The notes: generated by a model not told the origin, from the letters alone. A stretch of DNA of 64,000 nucleotides from Papiliotrema nemorosa (GCA_032158125.1 JASKOT010000022.1:1-64000), one strand, 5' to 3'; positions 42,142 to 55,202 are shown, counted from the stretch's first letter. Translations and numbers: made by a program.

Positions 42142-43397
42142 CTAAGCTATGCCAACATTGGATTCTGTATTAAACTGACGCTGTCCGACACCCCATCCTC
42201 CATCATCTGGCGGGCTATCAACAACCGCAGTCTCCTCTGATGGCTCATACTCTGACCCTTCCCGTTCTCGAGTGCCGTATTCACCGCCCCAGATCTTCCA
42301 AGCTGCCGCATTCCATCCACGCGGATTACAAACGACATCTTCAAGGGCTTTGGCGTATTGCAATTTTCGACTCGCCGTTCGAGCTACGACGACCGCGTCC
42401 TCGAACCCTGGAACGTCGTTCAGGGTCCCGTGGTACCGCACGTATGACAAGAATGCCGATAGGATATCTGGTCACTCGTCAGAAGACTCGCTGATATGGA
42501 ATGTCTGCACCACCCACCAGCTAACGCGATTGCGGGATCAGCATCCCTACAATCAGATTCGACACTACGCAATGGAGTAACTTCACCATCCAGACTCCGC
42601 TTCACGTCGCGCCAGTGCGAGAAGCCCTCTGACGGCTGTGACAGGGCGCCGCAGAAGCACGCAGTCTTCTCGCTCCCCTGTCTCGCCTGCGGTACTTATT
42701 TTGGGGGACGCTGCCCAGTGCTGACTGTGCTTGTCGGTACGCAGGTTCAGGTGATTTCGGATCTGGACATAAGACTCGGATCCGCACCTCCACGCGTACA
42801 ATGTCAAACATGAGCTTGTATCGTTTGTATTCGAACGCAGCTTGGCGCGATTGGTAAAATCCATCTACTGCGCCCATCACTGGACGTGCAATCAGCCTCA
42901 AGCGCGGGACCAAGGCATCTCACCCAGTACTCACATCGTTGGAATGGCCCCACGTCTCTTGCCCGATCAGTCGATGCCTCGAGGTGCACTTATAGAACTT
43001 ACGACTCGTGCTTGAAGATTTTAGTCCCAGGAGGTTCGACCCACTCAACCGTCTCATCACCTATGGCCCATGCGTCGACAGAACGAATCACGGTGAGACC
43101 TGCCCTGTTGACGGTATAAGAGGTAGGCGCCTGTTGCTTCCCTCCCGTGACTCCTGATTTGTTCACTGTGACACATTGCATGTGAAGTCTTTGCGGGAAG
43201 ATCTGATGATGATGTCCCTTTGATGACTCTGACGTATGATATCGCAGACCGGGTCCAATATACTCTTCGAAGCCCAAGAGAGGTCTATGTTCAGTTGTAA
43301 GCCGAGAAGATGATGGTATTTTAGGCCAAGGAGGCGGGGTAGATGATATGCTTGACTGTGGCTCGTCTTGCAAAGGGTTGAGGCTCATGGTGGTCAT
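42142..43397 (-). CDS. Hypothetical multi-exon protein, unknown
   Basis: The first exon from 43397 (MTTMSLNPLQDEPQ) is open for about 130 codons (RLTTEHRPLLGFEEYIGPG, SYTVNRAGLTVIRSVDAWAI, VEWVEPPGTKIFKHE). After a donor near 43006 an exon around 42880 gives VMGAVDGFYQSRQAAFEYKR. A later block ends in NPRGWNAAAWKIWGGEY and an acidic tail at 42142. I cannot place all introns or name a family. Its 5-prime end is 270 bp from the divergent chitin synthase. Confidence 0.45.
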
Positions 43398-43667
43398 GAT
43401 GAGGTAAAGTTGAATGGATTCACATTTATTGAAAGAGAACATCATGATCAGCTTACGTAAACGCGATCCATCGACGCGGCTTCCTTTTGAGACATTCGCC
43501 ACTCACGCTACGGGAAAAAAAAAAACACAACAACAACAAAAACAATCATCACCACAACAACACTACTCTATCCCTATTGTACCCTCCGCTCGTTTCAATA
43601 GCAGCCGACTATCGAGACCTTACCCTGCTGCGCGGTTCATAGCAGCAGGACATTCGTATATCTCGAG

Positions 43668-46600
43668 ATGGGTCCCTACTACCATCCCCAATCGTCACAG
43701 GCGCCCAACCGACGGTATGTGACCCAATCTTCGGCACCTGCCTCATCTTACCTCGGACACGGCGAGAGCAGTGATGGTCATCATACCAGAGTCACGTCTC
43801 CTGCTCCCCCTTACCACCTTCAAGCTCGTGAATCGAATCAATCAGGACTGCATGCTTCAGGATATCCGTCGGATTCCAATCTGGAGTTAGGTGTTGGGCC
43901 CACATTTGAGCCTCGGGTCCCTCACCCGCCGTTGCCATATTTCGAGGCGGCTCTAGCGAGATCGCGTGGTTACGCGGGGTTATCGGAGAATGCGAGAACG
44001 GTCCAACCTCGGCCTTCGTATGTTCCGCCAACGGACCCAAATCATCCCCTGTTAGCTGTTCAGGTCGAGCCCATGCGGACAGTTCTGGTCGGTTCTGAAC
44101 GCGCACGCATTCCGGCACAATCTCGCACGTCCAGTCCACAGGCAGTCCCATATATGAACAGATATGATCCATACGATGTCAACGTCGAGAATGCGGAGGA
44201 AACTTCGCTCATGGGAGATGATCGCACGAACTTGTCCACTTTGCTCGATTCAGAAAAGAACGACGTCGATGCCGATATCTCACAATACGGTCACCACGCT
44301 TTAGATGTCAAGATTCCCACGTTTCACTTTCAAACTCCGACCGATGACTCCCAGGTCCCCCCTTACGGGCCAGACGGCATGCTCTCTTCTACTACCCAAC
44401 ATTTCGGTCCGGCGCCGAAAGGTAGAGTCGATCGACGGACACACAACGCTGCAAACCCTAGGCGGATCAAGCAGAGCGCTGTCTTGGACGAGAACGGCTA
44501 TTTCGTAGTCGAAATGCCTATTCCAACCAGATTAGCGCAATTCCTCCCCGTCAAGGGGGTCGATGAACAAAAGAGCACTCGGTAAGAATTTCGCCTCTCG
44601 AAGCCGGAAACTCATGCCTAGATACACCGCAATCACCACCGATCCTGACCACGTTCCATCTTCTGGCTTGCGTCTACGTCAGAACAACTGTGTGCCACCG
44701 CGCCAGACCGAAATGTTCATTGTCATCACCATGTATAACGAGAACGCCGAGCTGTTCTGTCGAACACTCTACGGGGTCATGAAGAACATCGCGCACCTCT
44801 GCGGGCGCAAGAATTCACGCGTTTGGGGCAAAGAAGGCTGGCAGAAGGTGACACTGAATTACACGATCTCAGCTGACGTCAACAGGTAGTCGTCTGCATC
44901 GTAGCCGATGGGAGGAAAGCAGTAAATCCCAGAGTGCTCGACTGTCTCGCTGCCCTGGGTGTATACCAGGAAGGTAAGGCGAGCAACGACCAGCGTGGCG
45001 GATCTGACCGTGATCAGGTGCCATGACCAATATGGTGAAGGATCGGCCCGTGACAGCTCATGTCTTTGAATACACCACCAGTTTTGCGCTGGACCCAGAC
45101 TTGCACTTTAAATATCCTGACAAGGGGATCGTACCTTGCCAAATCATTTTCTGCATGAAAGAGAAGAACGTGAGTCTCCGTCATTCACTTTGAAGACCGA
45201 ATACTGATCAAGGAGGCCCGGAAGATAAACAGCCACCGATGGTTCTTCAATGCCTTTGCCCCTCTTCTGTCCGTAAGTTATCCACATCCATCGTTAGATT
45301 GACGAGTGCAGCCAAATATCTGCATTCTTTTGGATGTCGGGACGCGACCAGAGGCTAAGTCGCTGTACCACCTGTGGAAGGCATTCGACCTCAACTCGAA
45401 CGTGGGCGGTGCTTGCGGGGAGATCGCGACATTTAAGGGTAAGACATGGCGTGGGCTGCTCAATCCCCTTGGTGGGTCATCCTACACTGGTTGTTTCGAA
45501 GCTCAACGGATGGCAGTCGCTGCGCAGTGTTTCGAGTACAAGATGTCAAACATACTCGATAAGCCCATGGAGAGTCTTTTCGGTTATTGCACAGTCCTGC
45601 CTGGGGCTTTCTCAGCCTATCGAGTACGCCTTAGAGGTCGTACCCCGAGGACTGACGAAACCAGTGGATAGCTCTTCAAAATGGCGCTGACGGCCGTGGA
45701 CCACTCTCATCATATTTCCAGGGCGAGCAACTAAATACGGGAAAAGCTGATACTTTCACGGGCAACATGTGAGTAAATGTTGCTCATGCTCAGTGATTTG
45801 CGGCTGCTGACACCCGACAGGGTGAGTTCCTAGGATTGCCGATTCTCAACTCCAGTATCTTGCCGAAGACCGGATCCTATGCTTTGAGATCATGTGAGGG
45901 ATGAAAAGCTATTGATCGATTAGCGCGCTGACGCAGAAGTGCCAAGGCGAAAGCTAATTGGGTGCTGAAATATGTGAAATCGGCTGTAGGCGAGACCGAT
46001 TGTCCCGATAACATTCCGGAATTCATCGCTCAACGCAGACGGTGAGGATGGAGTGGAATGCTTGTTGCGCCTACTAACAACTACAGTTGGCTGAACGGTT
46101 CCTTCTTCGCCGCAGTAGGCCTACTACTGGCGGACGACACTGACCCATCAGGTGTATTCCCTGATTCATGTGCCCCAAATATGGCGGAGCGATCACTCGT
46201 TTGTTCGAAAAATCGCTCTGATGGTTGAATCTATCTATAACGCCCTGAACCTCTTGTTTGCGTGGTTTTCGCTGGCCAATTTCTACATCTTTTTCGTATG
46301 CGAGCAAGCCCCGAGTCGCCGCTCATCACAGGTCATCCTGACGAGTGCGCTAGAAGGCAATGCCTTCAACATCCCTCACATCAACATCTTGAATCATCTC
46401 ACTCAAGTGCGTTGCACGATCTTGAGCATGAGCTCATAACACAGTATGGCTATATTGGCGCCGTCGTGGCATGTTTCATATTTGCGATGGGCAATCGGCC
46501 ACAAGGGTCGGTAATCTCGTTGACGTGTTACTGAAGTCAGATCTCCCTGGAAATACAAATCTGCGATCTACTTTTTCGCTTTGCTTACTACTTAGTGAGC

Positions 46601-47692
46601 GAAGATGGGCTGGATCAGTCATTGACCGAAACAGTATGCTGGTTTGTGCTGTATTGTGCACGATACAAGCAGTAAAGAATATCGACAGTCCTGTGTTCGC
46701 ACGAATGGTCGTGTCCCTCCTGGCCACTTATGGAGTGTTTGTCGTTTCGAGTGTGCTGGCTTTGGACCCATGGTATGCGTTCTCCGTATGCAACGCTTAC
46801 AGTCAAAGGCACATCATCACATGTTTTGCCCAATACATCTTGTTTTCCCCAAGTGCGTCTAGAGAAGTGAGCTGAGGCGAAACTGACGCTCCAGCGTATA
46901 TCAACGTGGTGAGTACTTCCCCCGTGACCGATTTGTAATCTATCCCGATCATAATCTTACGCCCTGCAGCTTAATATAGTGAGTTCAAGTGCATCAGAAT
47001 GAGTTGACATTTAAGTATGCGTATTCCAATTTGTGCGAGCTGTTTCGCTTCTCACTACGATATCGCAGCTCATTCCATCCAGGCATGACTTGTCATGGGG
47101 CACCAAGGGTGCAGACTCCGCGCAGGCCGTCGACTTGGGCGCCGTTCAAGGCGTGGGGAACCACGTAGAGGTCGAACTGGTCTCTGCACAGCATGACATC
47201 GACAGCGCATACCAAGATGCTCTGGACAATATACGATTGAAACGGGCGCGCGTGGAGGAGGAAGAGTTACCGCACAGAAAAGAGCCGACCGAGCAGCAGC
47301 AAAAGGACACCTATGTAGGTCGCTGTGCCCTTGCCAAAGCATATCGCTTTTGCTGACCTGAGTCAGGCCAACTTTCGGACTAATGTAAGTCTTCGAAATT
47401 CTGGCCTAGGTTTTTTGTGGTTGACTATGGTCCAGCTTCTGCTGCTGTGGTCTCTGTCAAACGCTCTTCTCGCCAGCGTGATACTTTCCGGGCAAAATGC
47501 TTCCTCGACTTTCAGCAGTGCGGGGGCAAATCGCACCGGCATCTACATGCTAGTGGTACTGAGTGAGCAGGTCTCTTCTCTACTGAACGACTTATTCAAT
47601 TGACACATTGGTCAGTCTTCGTTGCCGGTATGGCGATCTTCCGTTTTGTAGCATCCTCCTTGTATCTGATAGTGAGGTTGTTCTCCGGATAA
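43668..47692 (+). CDS. CHS: Chitin synthase (family 2 glycosyltransferase)
   Basis: Plasma-membrane enzyme that polymerises GlcNAc from UDP-GlcNAc. A long disordered N-terminus (1-300) precedes the catalytic core: [81 protein letters not shown] and the signature [13 protein letters not shown]-terminal membrane region follows, with [37 protein letters not shown] and HDLSWGTKG. The last exon ends in VRLFSG. More than fifteen introns are needed; one exon (46970-46978) is 9 nt and encodes LNI. The EDR and QRRRW motifs mark it as a class I/II/III-type enzyme; the exact class is not settled. Confidence 0.93.
46970..46978 (+). other. 9-nt microexon of chitin synthase
   Basis: Between CCCTGCAG and GTGAGTT lie nine bases encoding Leu-Asn-Ile. 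They supply the conserved N-V/I-L-N-I/V-Y-A step of chitin synthases, joining YINV to YAYSN in frame. Skipping them would keep frame but delete conserved residues. Confidence 0.8.
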
Positions 47693-47922
47693 CAAACTCT
47701 GCAGATGCATCTGTCTTCATCGATGACCTCACGGGAAAATGCGGAGCTCGCCGGGATACTCAGCCGGTGACGAGAGCGAGAGCGAGCGCCTTGGCAATCT
47801 GATCAACTACACCGTGCTTTGCAACTGCGTGTTATCGCAGTACTCGTATAGTCTCCTCACGCTATTCGCGCTTGAGACTATCCCAGGTCATTGGGGTTGC
47901 GCCAGGTCTGACATCGCTCAAA

Positions 47923-48230
47923 ATGGCGTCTACACCGTCGGATTTGATCGAGCAGCTGAAGCAATTGGGAGTCTCGGAAAGGACGGCTAAATATGCGCTC
48001 GAGGTGGGTCCTCCTATGATATCGATTTCAAGCTGATAGGCAATGCAGAGGTACAATAACGATCTGACTAAGGCTGCAGATTATGGTGAGTGAGATCGTG
48101 AACACTGAGTCTTCGATGTCCAGATGTGATCGGAGACTTTATACCTTCCTTTCAGCCCCTGTCCCTCAGACCCCGGTTCTCCATCAATGCCTTCTTGCTC
48201 CTTCCCTGTGTCTTCTTCGCCCTTCGCTGA
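47923..48230 (+). CDS. Small UBA-domain protein
   Basis: Exons 47923-48003, 48049-48085 and 48124-48230 give 74 residues. The N-terminal 42 residues form a UBA-like three-helix domain (LIEQLKQLGVSERTAKYALERYNNDLTKAADY), a ubiquitin-binding fold. The remaining 30 residues are hydrophobic (FSINAFLLLPCVFFALR) and could be a tail anchor. The gene lies 230 bp after chitin synthase and 71 bp before the next start on the same strand, so the C-terminal exon could be mis-modelled. Confidence 0.5.
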
Positions 48231-48301
48231 CTCGCTCCTCCCCGCTTTCTCACCTCACCGTTCGCTCACGTCTATCCTTTCACCTCGACTCTTGACCGAC
48301 A

Positions 48302-50012
48302 ATGACCCCCCTCAATCGATCTTTTTCCTTGCCTGTGTCTTTGACCGATCGGGTGTCCCGACTGAAAGTTTTCTCTGGTGCTGCGAGCAAAGATGAGGTG
48401 AGCCTATCTTTAGCATACTTATGGTTCGTGTTGACGCGTAGGTGAGTTGATCCATCTATTCTGCAAGAGCTCTACTGCGTTCTCGCTGGACCGCGAGGAG
48501 CAAATGCAACCTGCTGCCTTCTGCGATCCTGCTGAGCAAGTGATGTCTAACCATCAGGCCTCAGATCTTATTCTGGGAGCAGTAGAGCGAGGTCGATCTC
48601 AGCGCAGCAGTTTTCTAGGCATTAAAAGAGGAAGTTCCCCCGCTACCCCTCCACGGTCCCCGGATGACCCCAAACACCCGCCAACCCTCATTCAACCCTC
48701 GAAACCGGTGGGTGGAGAAAAATCTGGAAGCAAATACCGAGCGCCCAGTCCCTTTTTTCGAGCTAGGCGTTCCAGAGAGAAAGCTCGAGCTCGGGATACA
48801 AGCCCTGAAGTCGGTCCATTGGCTAAGGACGTGGAGTCTGACGTCGACGAAGGCGAATCGCGGAGGTTCCGGCCGCAGGCGTCTGCATATGATGATGATA
48901 GTGGGACCGAGGCGTTCGACGACTCAGACAGTGGAGACGATGTGTCCGATGACGAAGTCATCTACTTCGACGAGGAGACGGAGAAAAATACTGAGGCAAA
49001 TGCAGTCTTTCTCGAAGGAGATGCAGCCGACACTGAACACAATGTGCTCGATAGATTCGGGGAGGAGACTGAGCAGGATGTGCTCGGGGAAGGCCCGAAT
49101 GTCGTGCTCCCGCCCCCATCCGTTTTCGCTGCGCCGAATCCTACCGCCCCAAAGCGGAGGAAGTCGATGCGATCGGGTCACGAATTAGTCACGTCTCGTC
49201 CATCATTTGCGAGAGATCGCTGCACCATCACGTTGACTCAGGGAGATCCTGATCGCGCTTTGGAGTTTAGCGGCAAGCGCATGCGCCGTTACGTTGTCCT
49301 CAGTGATCTGTCTGATGAGAGTCGGTACGCGGTCGAGTGGGCCATCGGAACCGTAGCACGGGATGGCGACGAGGTTTTCTTGATTTCGGTCAAGGAGGAC
49401 GAATCAAAAGGTGCGCTGATAGGTAGGAATCGGCTAACTTTGCCAGTGGATCCCAAGAACTGGTCAGACTCAGACAGGTCCTCGAAGATCAAGGTCCAGA
49501 AGGAAGTGAGTTCTGGTTGTCGTGTTCTAGCTTAGATTGCCAGCGTCAAACTACTGCTCTGCTGCTAGTTCGCCAAGTTACCAGCTTACTCCAACGAACT
49601 AGTCTCAACATCACAGTGACCTGCCAATTTCTGCATGCCAAAAACGCTCGCCACATGCTGCTGGGTATGTCTCAATGATGTCGAGCTGATGATAGACTTG
49701 ATAGATTTCTTAGAGCCCACAATGGCGATAGTTGGGTCAAGGGGTCTAGGCCAGTTGAAGGGCATTCTGTTGGGTTCGACGTCGCACTATCTGGTGCAAA
49801 AGTCTTCTGTTCCGGTCATGGTGGCGCGGAGGCGCTTACATCGCCCTCTCCGAAAGACAAATCCGGCCGATCTGCGACATTCTCCGCGCGTGAGTTTGGC
49901 ATCTGCAAGCATCGAGAAGACTGCTTCGAGTAAACAAGAGAACGAGATTGTGGATGTTGCGGAAGAGCCTGCCCAGGACCTGGAACAGGAAGAAGGTGGA
50001 GAGGGAAAGTGA
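48302..50012 (+). CDS. Universal stress protein (UspA-fold) with disordered N-terminus
   Basis: An ATP-binding-type UspA domain at the C-terminus after about 270 residues of Ser/Asp/Glu-rich disordered sequence. The domain starts RRYVVLSDLSDESRYAVEWAIGTV and has VFLISVKEDESK. After several short introns it shows the nucleotide-binding loop pattern G-2x-G-9x-G-S in VGSRGLGQLKGILLGSTSH, followed by SVPVMVARR. The tail is acidic. Fungal members often act in stress responses; the role here is unknown. The first intron (about 48396-48464) follows MTPLNRSFSLPVS. Its stop lies 24 bp from the convergent MSS51 stop. Confidence 0.82.
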
Positions 50013-50036
50013 ATATTATGTCCTAGTTGTACAATT

Positions 50037-51655
50037 CTAATGGACTGCTTCAACCTCGTACTTCTTGCCTCGAATTCCCCAGAGCCCCCAGTTGGCCTTG
50101 ACAGCTACTCTGACATCCCACTCTGCAACGTCCCACTTGAGACTGCCAAATTCGTTCTTACCAGGTGTAATGATGAGCTCGAACTCGTCCGTGACACCCT
50201 CGATATGATCCACTGGCGCCGTAGGCAAACCGACGTAGTCAGGAAATTCGCGATGTTTGGTGTAATGGCGGAAAGAGGGTGGTTTGGTACCAAATAATGC
50301 TGAAACATCACGCTGTAAGTCGAGCGGGGAGAACGCAGTGAAAAAGACTGGACATTTTGTTTGAAGGATCTTGCGCAACGTCAAGTGCCATGTCGTTTGC
50401 GCCTGAACGAGCGGTTGAGTTGTGACTTCTCCCCAGTGTGAATTGCCTCCATCGTCGTCGCTCGAGACCTTCGGTTTTCTTCCGGGCTGGTGAGGGAAGC
50501 CCAGACCGGGTGAAAAGGAGAAGAATACGTCCGTATATGGGTCGAAAGGGCCCAGTTGGGCATGCACCTCCTCGTAATTTGCTCTGATTGACGTGATTGA
50601 GAGGCGATCAGAGACATGTAGCGTGTGTGCAGGATGACCCCATCCAGGCGAGGCAACTGGCTTTCGAGGATCCGTCCGGGCCAACATTGGCAACCCAGTC
50701 TCTGGACCGACGAAATATATATGGAACAAACTCCTCGGGAACATCCAGGTCAATTGCTGCCAATGCACGGGGGGCAGTGTGGATTCCGCACGGGCTCCCA
50801 TGATGATGATCCGAATTACAGGTTGAGGAGTGTACGGGGCGGTGTCTTCGTTGGATCCAGGAGGCAAGTGTAGGATCGAATGCAGAGCGGCCATGCTTCT
50901 CCGCCCTTCCCGAGTCACTCGTCCGTTCCGTGTAGTGAACGGACCGTTTTGGTGGATCGCTGCGGCAACGGTCATAGGATATGTGAGGACTTTGGAGATA
51001 TGTCGCATCGAGCGGTCAGAGTCGATTGAGGGGAATTCCCTGGTGAAGAGCAGGGTATCCCAATTTGCGAAAGAGATCGCTTGATCGTAGGGTTGCCCTC
51101 CTAATGTCGCGTCAGCCCACACGTAACTGTATGCTTACGAGGCATGTTCTCGAACTCTGTCATTCGACGACCGCTTCGTAGGTCGTGATCATCTTCATTC
51201 ACCTCTCGCAGCCGCGTGCAGACTTCCGAATGTTCCTCCTGATCTTCCCTCCAGCGTTCTTCACTACGATGTGTCGGCCAACCGCAATCGGGGCAGTCGA
51301 AAAGTGGTCGAACCCTTTCATTATACTTTTCTAAGGAGACTGGACAGATCGAAACGGTACGTATACGTTCTGCCCTTTCTCTCAAGTCTGCAAAGGGTGA
51401 TTTGGCGAGTACATGAAAGAGGTCATCCTGCGATAGAACTGGCGGTGCGGCATGAAAAGGACCGGCGGGCGGAGCTGGCTTTTTGAAAAAGTTGAAAAGC
51501 GTTCTGGTTCCATGAGGACTGTTGGACAGTCTCCCGCATTGTATTCTCAACATGGATGTGGTCGAGAGCATCATGAAGAGGAGATTCCTGGGCGAATGTA
51601 CGATAAATGAGGTGGGTAGGATGGTAAAGTTGAGAGTGACAGACAATTTCAACAT
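50037..51655 (-). CDS. MSS51: Mss51-like mitochondrial translation activator
   Basis: In yeast Mss51 activates COX1 mRNA translation and couples it to complex IV assembly. An N-terminal basic/hydrophobic presequence precedes a MYND-like zinc region (CPVSLEKY, CPDCGWPTH, HSEVC). One intron near 51103-51140 joins TEFENMP to GQPYDQAISFANWDTLLF. The large C-terminal Mss51 domain follows, with RRSMAALHSILHLP, RIIIMGARAESTLPP, WQQLTWMFPRSLFHIYFVGPE and CPVFFTAFSP. The start at 51655 is the most upstream in-frame ATG; a Met pair at about 51574 is an alternative. Only 47 bp separate it from the divergent start at 51703. Confidence 0.88.
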
Positions 51656-51702
51656 TTTACTCTTTTGACAACACTACTCGTGTACTCATTCCAGCATTCA
51701 CC

Positions 51703-52495
51703 ATGGTATCCTTCCTCGATCTACCTTCAGAGGTCAGTACAGTGTTTTTTCAAGCATAAAAGGTTGATTACAAGCTGAGCGAGAGCAGCTGCTCGCCTAC
51801 ATACACCTGCTGGCTTGTAACCCGTCCTTGCCTTTGACACATCCGGTTACGTATTCCTCTCTATCTGCCCTTCCGCTCGCTTTCAAGGCCAGGTATTTGC
51901 TCGCGTTATACGGCAAAGATATCGATCGCTCCCTTCGTTATCCGATATGTACAATAGAGGTGCTCGACGAGATGGAGAGGATGGCCGGGCCGTTGCACTG
52001 CAAGGAATTGCCCCGTCGACTGTTCCGGTCGCTGAGTGGGATGGACCCCCTGGTGGATCGTTTGTTCAGCTGCTATACGCCTTTTGTCGACTCCCATAAG
52101 GGCTATCCCCTCTGCCGAGCCGTGTTGAAACGCAACTATACCTTAGTAGAATATCTTTTGACACGAGGCGCGGACCCCGGTATGAGATCTCATCTTGCGG
52201 TACAGGTCGCTATCCAAATGAGAGATCTGAGAACGGTCCGCCTGCTCCTTCAGGGTAGGACAGTCGAGCCTGCCTTTGTTGAATGGGCGCTCAAGTATAA
52301 AGACGAGAGAGTTGTCCAGTATCTTATGTCAGAGAGAGGTGAGCATCGACATTGCTGAGGCAGCTAGCTAATTCATCAGGCATGATGCCGAGGCTGGGCT
52401 CGATCTTAGCCATTAAAGCCCCCAAACGACACGCGGACAAAACCCAAACGGTCCAAAGGCTGGTTCGAGCATCGAAGAAGAGGTGCACATCCTGA
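51703..52495 (+). CDS. F-box/ankyrin-like protein
   Basis: Exon 1 (MVSFLDLPSE) and exon 2 (LLAYIHLLACNPSLPL) form an F-box-like start. Next comes an ankyrin-like region with LCRAVLKRNYTLVEYLLTRGADPGMRSHLAVQVAIQMRDLRTVRLLLQG split across helices. A last short exon after a 40-nt intron ends in KKRCTS. About 230 residues. Substrate-receptor function in a ubiquitin ligase is plausible, but both domains are weak by eye. Its stop faces the antiporter gene's stop across 21 bp. Confidence 0.6.
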
Positions 52496-52516
52496 TCACT
52501 GCATGCAATTCCTATT

Positions 52517-54851
52517 CTACCGCGGTTTGTCTGGCTCCTGAAATGTAACGGATGGGTTCTCCGATTGCACGCTAGTGCTTCGGAACATGGCTAAAGCAGG
52601 ATTCTTTTTGAAAGCTGGATTTGTACTGCCGTAGTTCCCCGGGGCTGCATCGGTCGACGCAGAGCTGTCTTCCGCGAAACGTATCGCAGTGGTTCGTTGC
52701 GGCTCGCGTAAAAGCCCGGCTTCGCCTTCTTCTGCCTCTCGTTCTTCCGAACGCTTGCCGCTAAACAAACGGTGCCGTATACCCTTTCCATTGGGAGCAC
52801 CCACCACGGACGCCTCGCTGCTCGTGTGCGAATGCATCAAACCGAGACCCAAGGCGTCCACGGCCTCGTCTCCTTGATCCTTCAACCTAGAAGTGGCGTG
52901 TTCGAGCGATTTGGGAAGCGATGAAAAAAGCTGTTGCATCTCACCGTGCTGCAAGCGGCGCGGGTGGACAAAAGTTTCTCGTTCAGACTCTTTGTTTTCG
53001 GCAAAGTGGTTGCGAATGACTTCAACCTCAACCTGTGTCGTCAGATGACGTAGGTACCGGTTAGAGTCCGCTTACCTCGTCCCCGTCTTTCGCCTTGCGC
53101 TCGATGACCAAATGATGGCCCTCTCGGTACTCTGCCAACGGAGGCGTCCGTGATCGGTCCGCCATTTCATAGTTGTCTTCGATCGAATCAGAGCTAGATG
53201 TGTCAGGATCCCTTCTAGTGCTTTCGCTTTCATCGCTCCTCTGTGTCTTCTGCCGAATACCGAGATCGCCGTCTTCATCATCACGGTTGATAATAATATC
53301 TTGACCAGGAATCACTCGTCGAGCATGAGTTGTCCAGGCTGGCTCATTGTCCCGACGTGTGTCCATCGAGGGATTTCGTGACCATGTGTGGGTAATACTA
53401 TGAACACGCCGTCCAAGGGAGAAGAAGGGTATCGAAAGTCCATGAGTTACAATGGAAGCCAGGACCAAGAATGACACGATGGGCATGATGGATTCCCGCA
53501 GTAAATCCACTTGCTCCGTATCCTTTTCAGCCGCGCCTTCTGGTAATCGCGTTTTAGCCAACGTCGCGATGAAGATGGCCCCGACACCCATAGGCCCGAA
53601 CCATCCTGAGAATATAGCTTCGCGGAACGTTTTGATATCCGGAATGAACTTATACAGGGCGAGGATGGCAGGGATTCGTCGTAGAAGCAGAATGAGGATC
53701 GCAAGTACCAACAGCCGCCACCAGTCGATGTGGATGGTATGATCGTTGAAAGAGTCAAACGGGATTATCGCTCCAATATAAATGAAAGCTGCGCAATTGA
53801 AAAGCAGGTCAATGACGTTTGAAAACTCTGCATCCTCGGTCGCTTTGTTGAAGAATCCGTCCCATGCGAAGGCGGTTCCACAGGCAAAAGCGGAGAGGAG
53901 ATCGTCACTGCCGAGCAAAGTGGTAAAACCGATGCTGAAAACCGCCAAGCTGATATATTGGGCGACGAAAGACTGACGATCGATAAGTTTCTTGGCCTCC
54001 GCAAATTTCATTATTTTCCGGGCGATAAATCCAACCAAAGCTCCTAGAACAATACCAAGGGCTACCTCGTACAAACTGCCTTCAGCGAGATTGCAAGGAT
54101 AAGCTCACACTGTAGCGTAGACCCAATGCCCCACAGCATGTCCCGGTGACCTGTCCAGCGTGAGGTACAAAGCAATGCCCAAAAACGGGAACGCAGCTCC
54201 ATCGTTACTACCTGACTCGGCGGAGAGCATGTGCCGGACATGTGCTGGAACATGTTTGTCTGCAAACTTGCCACCAATAACAGCTTGTGCCAAGATGGGA
54301 TCTGTCGGAGTGACAGCGGCGGCGATGACAAGGCAAGAGAGGAAATCCAGCGCTGGAAAGAGTCCCCACATGAGTAACGCCGAAATCATCCAGCCCCACA
54401 GCATGGCTGGACCAAGAAGGAATAAGAGTGTTCTCCAATGCTTCTTCATGTATGCCTAGATGGTTAATGGAGAATGAATGAACCGTCTTACTTTGGGCAA
54501 CTCGACACCGACCGCGAAGACTGAGATTGCAATGACGACCCGTGTGACCTGGTCATCAATGATCAGATCGCAACTCGCCGACTAACCTCCAGCGTGATCT
54601 CATCAGCCACGTGATCTTGAGCCCAACTCCGTGGATCGAAGATGCCAGACACGTAGGGACCGACGATTATGCCAACAATGGTCGCTATGGGAGCTTCACC
54701 GATGTATGCTTTCTCTTTGATTACTTGGGTCAGTGAACAGGTCCTATGTGAAGGGCTCACAGAGAGAAAACATGCTGAAAATAACGACGAAAGCGCCCAA
54801 GATGGTGTATGCCAGATGAGGCACAGTGACCTCGAATGGGTGGAAGGCCAT
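52517..54851 (-). CDS. NHA1: Na+(K+)/H+ antiporter, NHA1/SOD2 type
   Basis: Plasma-membrane alkali-cation/proton exchanger. The start at 54851 (MAFHPFEVTVPHLAYTILGAF) matches the fungal NHA1 N-terminus. Conserved segments include EAPIATIVGIIVGP, VELPKAYM, CLVIAAAVTPTDPILAQAVIGG, AESGSNDGAAFPFL (the ND pair), LLGSDDLLSAFACGTAFAWDGFF, FIYIGAIIPF and FGPMGVGAIFIA. About twelve membrane segments are followed by a long polar C-terminal tail (about 270 residues) rich in Asp, Arg and Ser, as in fungal NHA1. Several introns of 35-50 nt interrupt the first half. It ends in FQEPDKPR. Confidence 0.93.
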
Positions 54852-55202
54852 GATGGATCAGTCCATGTAGTCGGCAGGATCCAGAAGGATAACAGAGAAA
54901 TGCAATGTAAATCAGGTAAGAACGATTTCGGGACCTTTCGAACTGTGACAATGCAGACAAAGCGTTTCCAAGTTTTTCAAGCCCCAGATGGATGTCTTGA
55001 AGATAGATGAAGCTAGGGGGGGAAGAGTGAGGCGAAGATGCACAAGAGGTAGAGCGATGGACGGGAAACCAGAGGAACCAGAGGTGATGTGCCAAGCCAA
55101 ACCCTCGCTCAGTGGCAAAAAAATAAATACACCTGGGGTTGTCATCATCCATGGCCAGCTCGAGCTGCTTGGTCTATCAAACTCTAGTCACATAGTACAG
55201 TT
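54852..55202. other. Intergenic region antiporter / acyltransferase
   Basis: About 350 bp between the antiporter start and the acyltransferase stop; presumably antiporter promoter. No supported gene or motif. Confidence 0.6.
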
